Below are positions 55,825-64,000 of a stretch of DNA of 64,000 nucleotides, piece after piece; positions within the stretch are counted from its first letter, which is position 1; each line of letters opens with the position of its first letter. A model generated the notes under the pieces. That model was not told the origin of the DNA. It did not search any database and saw nothing but the letters and a program-made list of their open reading frames with translations. Source of the DNA: Serpula lacrymans var. lacrymans S7.9. Taxonomy: Eukaryota; Basidiomycota; Agaricomycetes; Boletales; Serpulaceae. The position numbers were made by a program, and so were the translations under genes. The DNA is taken from NCBI RefSeq assembly GCF_000218685.1, contig NW_006763293.1, positions 2,229,968 to 2,293,967 of the forward strand, read 5' to 3'.

Positions 55825-58573
55825 ATGTCTTCCAACCCACCCATTCGACTCTCACAGATACCCCAGCCCCAACGAACGCCTCTCCCCAGGCGCTCGTCCA
55901 TGTCCAGTATCAACTCAGTGCACCCCTTCACATCCTCCGGCCGTCGGCAGTCAAGAGTACGTTTCGACGATCGAGACTCTCCTTACATCTACGCGTACCG
56001 GGACGGACCTTCTATGCCCGAATCTTCTATTCCTGCGCCTCCTACACAACCCAGCGGTTCTCCTTCACCTCAGTGGAACATACCCGTTTATGACGATAGG
56101 CAGGCTGGCGATGGAATCAACGATGGTCCATCGAATCAGTACGACCCTGTCGCTCCTCATGATACTCGTCGAGGATCAGACGACAGTCAGACCACCCTGA
56201 ATAATGAAGAAGCGGGGGAAACTGATCCGTACAAGAAATATTCACTCTCGTCATACCAGCATCCCTATGATATTCCTGCACCACCTGCAGCATACGGAGG
56301 CTCTCCAGCACAGCCATACTCATCTGAAGAGCAGCCGCCTCATCCTCGGCGGTCTTCTTTGCGCCGGTCTGTAAGCTTTGCAGATAGCATGCAAACGTTC
56401 AACGACCCTGAAGCGCAAGCGGGAATGCAGAAAGATAAGGGTGATGGCGAGGATCAAGTTGAGAATAGCGAAGGTGTTGGAGCTGGTGATAACCAGGACA
56501 GAGACAAGGACATGGACAGGGACGGCCGGCGTCGTGGCGTGCTCTCCAACTTGATCGAACTTTATGGTCTCAACCAATCTGATGACGAGCCTCGATCACG
56601 TCGCGGGTCATACATCGAGGATGGCATGAGTCGCACCAATTCAGAGCGCTCCACAGGGCATGGTTTCACAAGTGGGATTCGCTTGAGGCGTAACAACTCC
56701 AACTTTTCGAACGATGAGGAGATTATAGATGCTGATGATCCAAGAATCACTGGTATCACGAAGGATTGTTTGGATGACTACGACGATGAAAGACACAACG
56801 TTCTAAGGCAAATGGATTACCGCCAGAGAAGGAAGGAAAGACAGAAGACTAGAATTGAGTTCAATGTTACATGTAAGCCCATCAATAAGCCCATCAATAT
56901 TTCTTCGTATTCTGGTTCTCATGTTTTCTCTGCAGCGATCATAAATCGACACCACTTTTTATTGAAACTCGCCCGTGCACTCATGACATTCGGTGCACCT
57001 TCCCATCGTATTGAATCTCAACTCGTCGCCGCAGCCCGCATCCTTGAAGTTGATGCCGAATTCATTCACTTGCCAAGTGTTATTATCTGTTCGTTCGGTG
57101 ATTCAGATACCATGACATCAGAAACACATTTCATCAAGTGTAGCGGACGCCTAGCACTCGGAAGTCTACACAAGGTCCACCTTATCTACCGTGCTGTCGT
57201 ACACGACGAGATCAGTGCCAAAAAAGCAACTCAGAAGTTAGAGGAACTACTAACTGCCGCACCGCTTTACGGTCTCTGGTTTCGTTGTATATTGGCCTTC
57301 CTCCTGTCGGTACTCATCTGTCCACTGTCTTTTGGTGGCTCTTTTCTCGACATGTGGATTGCTGGCGTCGGTGCATTTCTTTTGAGTTTCTTACAGCTCA
57401 CGCTGGCCGCAAAAAGTGCCATGTATGCCAATGTTTTTGAGTATGTGTGCAGCTCTCCTTCTAATATGCTATAGCGCTGATTGGATTACAGAATTACAAC
57501 TGCTATTTTGATGTCTTTCACTGCTCGAGGACTGAGTAGTATTAGGAGTGAAATCTTCTGCTATACTGCTATTTCTTCTTCTGGCATCATAGGAATTCTT
57601 CCCGGATATCTGATCTGTAACTTTATTCTTGCTTTTCCATTTTCTGGGTGCTAACTATTACCTTTTCTTATAGTGAGTAGCTCTCTTGAGCTCGCGTCCA
57701 AAAATATTGTGTGTGGGAGCGTGAAGATGGTTTATGCCTTAATTTACACCCTCTTTTTGGTAAGCACCTTTCTACAAAATTCGACACATGGTTCTGATGA
57801 TCATTCAGGGGTTTGGTCTCCAAATTGGCTCTGACTTGTACCTGCTCTTTGACCCTGGTGCACGGCACAGCCTGCAGACATTGTCTGGAGCCATGTCTAC
57901 GTCAATCACGCTTATGGGAACATTTACGACGGACAATGCCACCGTATTCAATGCCACAGCGCCTCTCATTGAAGGTACATTCACCTTCACGAACGCTACC
58001 AACGTCATAGAGAAAGATATCATCAATGGATGTTACCGCCCTTCTTCTTTCCCATGGTACATTCAACCATTCCCTCTCTGGACTCAATTCGTCATTGTTC
58101 CAATTTTCTCCCTCCTTTCCTCGCTCGCTAATCTGCAGCCCTGGAAGAGCAAGCAGCTACCTGTCATGATTGTGATTTCTTGCGCGTCATATGCCTCGAA
58201 TAGTATAGCCAATCACTACATATTCAACCGTTCTGATATCGTTTCCGCCATCGGAGCATTCACAGTCGGGCTCCTCGGAAACATCTACTCACGCAAGATG
58301 GGCGGTACAGCTTTTACATCCATGGTTACTGGTGTACTGTTCTTGGTGCCTGTAAGTTACGTGCCTGTCGTCAGCCTAGAAAGAGTGCTGAATGTCTTTT
58401 TACAGTCTGGTCTCTCACAAGCGGGAGGTATCACTGCAAATGATGGCAATGGGGTTGACATAGGTGGCGCCATGATTGCTGTGACTATTGGTATTACGGT
58501 CGGACTGTTCATGAGCCAAGCGCTCGTATACATGTTTGGATCGCGGAAGAATGCTGCTGTTTTCTCTTTCTGA
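55825..58573 (+). CDS. Prm10/ThrE-like (DUF1212) multi-pass membrane protein
   Basis: The long hydrophilic N-terminus (about 370 residues, starting MSSNPPIRLSQIPQPQRTPL) is Ser/Arg/Asp-rich with RRSS and RRGS basic-Ser patches. The membrane domain begins with NRHHFLLKLARALMTFGAPS, then HRIESQLVAAARILEVDAEF and SETHFIKCSGRLALGSLHKV. About ten hydrophobic helices follow (LWFRCILAFLLSVLICPLSF, DMWIAGVGAFLLSFLQLTLA, and later exons to SAIGAFTVGLLGNIYSRKMG and IGGAMIAVTIGITVGLFMSQ). The protein ends NAAVFSF at 58,573. Introns lie near 57,442, 57,617 and 57,760, with another near 58,351. The family is related to bacterial threonine exporter ThrE and yeast Prm10; the fungal substrate is not known to me. 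The TTG four codons upstream is not the likely start. Confidence 0.85.
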
Positions 58574-58868
58574 TTCTGTGTCACCATGGGCAGATATTCC
58601 TCTGGACAAAGACACAAGTATATTAAATATACCACGGACCTAGTGATAAATATTTATAGAAGCTTACCGTTAGATCAAAGTACTGTATATCTTGAACTCC
58701 AACAAAAACACTACATACATACCACAATAAAAAGCAATTCAAAATGATACACCCCGATCGAACATATACTTGACTTCAAACTTCTGTCTCATACACCTAT
58801 GATAAACGATACAAGACTATCACTACAAGATCCCTCCTAAAGTCTAGTTTGCTACACAATTTATTTGT

Positions 58869-60939
<2,071 letters not shown>

Positions 60940-61092
60940 CGCTGTGGTGATGGTTGATGAAGGAAAGCGGATTTACAAGCGATGTTCGTTCCGTGTTACA
61001 ATCTGCTAGAATCGAGTCAAAGCAAAAAGTCGATCGTAGATAAATGTTATCCAGTCACGTGGTTTATACAGTATTCTTCAATCACCACCACC
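60940..61092. promoter_or_regulatory. Divergent promoter between FRS2 and PEX2
   Basis: 153 bp separate the two start codons, so they share a short bidirectional promoter. A CACGTGG E-box-like site occurs at about 61,056. No TATA box is evident. Confidence 0.45.
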
Positions 61093-62624
61093 ATGTCCGC
61101 CAGCAATGGGGCAACAAGCGTCTGGCAGCAGGCTTGGGACACCGCACAACCGAAACTTGCATCTATACGAGAGTCATTGAGTTCCAGTACATCGCCAGAC
61201 CCACGTATCATTCGAGTTGGTCAGCTTGATGCCGAACTTCTTGACCAAGAGCTCGTCCATTTGCTCCAGGAGCCATTGAGCAAAGCACTAGTTCTCGTCA
61301 ACGTATGTGCCTTAACTACACGGAGGTTTAACATCTGATTGTCGATTTAGGCTACTCTTAAAGCTCGATTTGAACCAGAACTGAGTCTCCTGATCCAATT
61401 GACTCTGTACAAGCTTTCGATATGGAGCACTGGTGCAAGCTATGGTGCCAAGCTCCAGGGTCTCAAGTATATTGCACCTAGTTCCTCAAATACATCTTGT
61501 GAGTGTTAAAATAATATATTCTCGTCACCTGCATAGTGAGAGCAAATTGCAAAACTTGCAGCCCAAAAACTCCCTCGTCGGTTACTTCTCATACATGGCA
61601 CGCTGACCATCATCATTCCTTATCTCCACAATCGCTTACGAGCTCATGCGCTCTCACACGCTTGGCCTGATACTCCCTCGTCCGATAGGAGGCGAAAAGC
61701 TTGGAATTTTTTGACTCGTCTTGAATCAACTCACGCGTTGTGCGCCCTAGCAAGCTTTGTCGCGTTTTTATGGGATGGACGGTAAGGTTTTAGTGTATAT
61801 GACCATCAATATGGTCTCTAACCACGTTTGGGACAGTTATCGCACAATAGCAGATAGAATATTGCGTTTGGCGCTTGTTCCCAGTCGCAATCTGGTGAAG
61901 CGCGAGGTTAGCTATGAGTTTATGAACCGCCAGATGGTTTGGCACGCCTTTACCGTAAGCTTCTAATTACACTCCACCCACCTGCCCCGTTCTGATGCAT
62001 CATACTCAGGAATTCCTTCTCTTTCTTCTGCCTCTTGTTAGCGCACGGTCCTTACAGCGTCGCCTTTCCCGCCTTTCATCTAAATTGGCTTTATCGAGAT
62101 TCCTTCCCTCCTTCTCTCCCACAAGCCTCGCCAGAGAGAAACCGCAGAAACGCGGTAAATACTGGACACTCTCCAATGACCAATGTGCAATATGCGCAGA
62201 GAATGCCTCGTTCAATCTGAATTTGTCGGATTCTGCCAATGCCCTCACGTCCCTCACCACGGCATCTCCATTCTCTAATACTAGCGATTCATCTTCAACA
62301 TCACAGGCAGCTGCTGAAGACGAGGTGCCGCCGTACCCAATATATACGCCATACATCACGTCTTGTGGACACATATACTGCTACCACTGTATCGCCGAAC
62401 GGATGATACGTACAGCAGATGAAGGTTTAGATGATTTAGGATGGGAGTGCTTGCGATGTGCAGAGAACGTACGAGGTGCCGACCGATGGGAGGCTGAGGT
62501 ATCGATATCTTCGAGAGATTCTGGTTCGGAGGGGAGTGACGATGACTATGAATTTAGCAGCGAGCTGGGATCCACAGATATTTCAGGAAGCATGGGTAGT
62601 TACAGTGGATCATTCTCAGAGTGA
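61093..62624 (+). CDS. PEX2: Peroxin 2, RING-type ubiquitin ligase of the peroxisome
   Basis: Part of the Pex2-Pex10-Pex12 ligase that ubiquitinates the import receptor Pex5 in the peroxisomal membrane. It starts MSASNGATSVWQQAWDTAQP, then IIRVGQLDAELLDQELVHLL and FEPELSLLIQLTLYKLSIWS. The helical membrane part includes RRLLLIHGTLTIIIPYLHNR, HALCALASFVAFLWDGRYRT, YEFMNRQMVWHAFTEFLLFL and the following LPLVSARSL. The C-terminal RING has CAICAENASFN, SCGHIYCYHCIAERM and WECLRCAENV, with the Cys/His ligands present and a long Ser-rich insert between the first two pairs. An acidic Ser-rich tail ends SGSFSE at 62,624. Introns are near 61,301, 61,499, 61,783 and 61,955. Confidence 0.9.
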
Positions 62625-63159
62625 TAAATTACGCTGTGATGAGAGCACCATGCATCATGTGTTGGGAGATCACATGAGGTATTGAAGCCACGCCTTGTCC
62701 GATTTTGTAGGTATTCCTGATCAACAGTTACACCTTACTCAGGTTTACCATCATCCAATAAAGCATCCTATACAAACTGAAATTCTGCTATGGATACAAT
62801 TCGCTGTATGGAATACACGAAGCTGCCGAAATTGCACCACAACTATCTACAGTGGGGTTGGGCTGAACCTGTCAGCTTTGAACATGTCCACAATATTTCT
62901 TGTGCTCGTCAACTTGATGACCGCGTAATCGGCTTCTCGCTGTCTTTTACCAGCACTGATACTGTCTGTTATCCACTCTGGCCTAACAACGCGTACAGAT
63001 TTTCTGGACTTGGTATTTAGAAGCTTGTGTGTCTTGGATCCACTTAGTTGTTGAGAAGTGATTATATGTGTCGCGCCAGTTGGTGTGTTTCTTTAAAGGT
63101 GGTAAGAAACCAGACGGCTGACGCACAAAAAATGAAGAACAAACAGCGCAATGCCTCCA
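62625..63159. other. Intergenic, no gene recognised
   Basis: Downstream of PEX2. Overlapping frames of about 75 codons have no motif. The missing part of the BRCT gene would be expected here but is not found. Confidence 0.4.
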
Positions 63160-63771
63160 GCGAGGGAAATCACACGCTTCAGCTCTATGTCGGTGGTATC
63201 TTGCAGGAAGCCGTCGATATACACGCGCACATCACACAAAACTTGATTGTCTGCCTTGAGAGATTTTTGCTCCGCTAGTTTCTTGGTGCGATATTCAAAG
63301 TACTCTTGGCGATGACTACTTCGCATTTCAGAGCGCTGGTGACCGGTGGCAGCAGATACAACGTGATCTAGCGTGTGTATTCCCTTGCTATTAACACTAC
63401 GCAAATTGAGGAAAAAGAAAATATACCTGAACGCTCGTATATATCGGAGTTCGTTATTGGATTGGATTCGTCGGGGAGGGTCTTCAAAAGCTGCTTTGTG
63501 ATTGCAGATGAAGAAGGCTTGTTACCATCTTTAATAAGAGGCGCGAGTATTCTAGATTGGATGCAATCCGTTTCAGTGGCATGGGGACATTATGATGGGG
63601 ATAATAAAACCTTTCGACAGCATCCTTATTCTTTGAATTTTCTGAGGTGATTTTCCCAGATGACTTGAACTTATAGGGGCTGTACTTGTTCTTAGCCTTG
63701 TTATTGTCTTTGTTGATGTTGGTTGCACGTCCGATGGAGGACGGTTTTGTGATTGTCACCCACTTATCCAT
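63160..63771 (-). pseudogene. N-terminal fragment of a BRCT-domain gene
   Basis: The first exon starts MDKWVTITKPSSIGRATNIN (ATG at 63,771) and includes VERFYYPHHN. Further exons carry SAITKQLLKTLPDESNPITN and then HRQEYFEYRTKKLAEQKSLK. The start of a BRCT domain follows (VLCDVRVYIDGFLQDTTDIE, then LKRVISLAGG). After LAGG the coding signal ends and no downstream BRCT residues (such as the conserved Trp) appear in the next 500 bp. It looks like a truncated copy of a DNA-repair gene, perhaps Rev1-like, but the family name is a guess. Confidence 0.5.
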
Positions 63772-64000
63772 GTTAGAGTATCGAGTGAAACATTTATTGA
63801 TGAGGTTTGAACCAGAGGAGTGATTTACGTTATCACGCGTCGAATATGTATCACGTGCCTGCTATCGGGACAAGACTAATTTTGCAGTTGACGAGTCAAT
63901 TTCTGTTCTGGATTAGCTTGCTTTTTACCCATGACTGCCTTTTCAGCCTGTTTCTTGGATTGCTGATGCGCATCGCCTTCTCGTTACCTTTTCGTTTCCG
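63772..64000. other. Right edge of the window, nothing assigned
   Basis: Contains the upstream region of the BRCT fragment and short frames only. Confidence 0.4.

Larger units (their letters stand above)
52657..56040. repeat. Segmental duplication, copy 2
   Basis: Direct copy of 28,149-31,462. It continues without a break into the full Prm10-like gene, so this copy probably preserves the ancestral arrangement. Small indels and substitutions are concentrated outside the core 53,543-55,065. Confidence 0.92.

Noticed and set aside
28149..56040. The duplication as an assembly artefact or two alleles placed in tandem
   Set aside because: The copies differ by many scattered changes in the flanks, one has an LTR insertion and a deletion, and their outer neighbours are different. 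Long reads would still be worth checking.

Overview
The window looks like chromosomal DNA of a basidiomycete, most likely an Agaricomycete. Genes are dense and split by many short introns (about 45-70 nt, GT...AG). The repeats include Ty3/Gypsy chromoviruses and a remnant resembling the Plavaka-type (CACTA-like) elements of mushrooms. Several single-copy eukaryotic genes (PheRS alpha and beta, Dph6, Pex2, Emc10, a STEEP1 homolog, an Avo2-like TORC2 subunit) can be assembled exon by exon.

Left part (1-27.5 kb): a 5'-truncated GH18 chitinase; a small unknown gene; a STEEP1/CXorf56 homolog (-); an Avo2-like ankyrin protein (+); LTR-like repeats with a phased palindrome array; a dead transposon gene split by a 695-bp solo LTR with a perfect 5-bp target duplication; an SLC45/sucrose-type transporter (+); Dph6 (-); PheRS beta (+); a Bsd2/NDFIP-like protein (-); a 68-aa SMP-like protein (-); a gene-poor stretch of about 2.3 kb; a Ser/His-rich unknown protein (+); and Emc10 (-).

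Middle part (28.1-56 kb): a segment of about 3.3 kb is present twice, at 28,149-31,462 and 52,657-56,040. It carries a secreted RNase T1/U2-family ribonuclease built from four tiny exons, a possible small secreted peptide, a GNAT acetyltransferase, and the start of a Prm10/ThrE-type membrane protein. Identity between the copies is uneven: a core of about 1.5 kb is nearly identical while the sequence on both sides has drifted. Between the copies lie about 21 kb of nested retroelements. They comprise an almost complete young Ty3/Gypsy element with identical LTRs (A), two inverted copies of a long LTR-like repeat that carries its own ORF (B), and two defective Gypsy elements (C and D). Many of the inactivating changes in A, C and D look like C-to-T changes at CpG.

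Right part (55.8-64 kb): the intact Prm10-like gene (+), PheRS alpha (-), Pex2 (+), and a BRCT-domain gene fragment (-) near the edge. Both subunits of cytosolic PheRS lie within 45 kb of each other.

Coordinates of spliced genes run from start codon to stop codon. Exon boundaries were inferred by eye from splice signals and frame. Family names rest on motif recognition, not on database searches.
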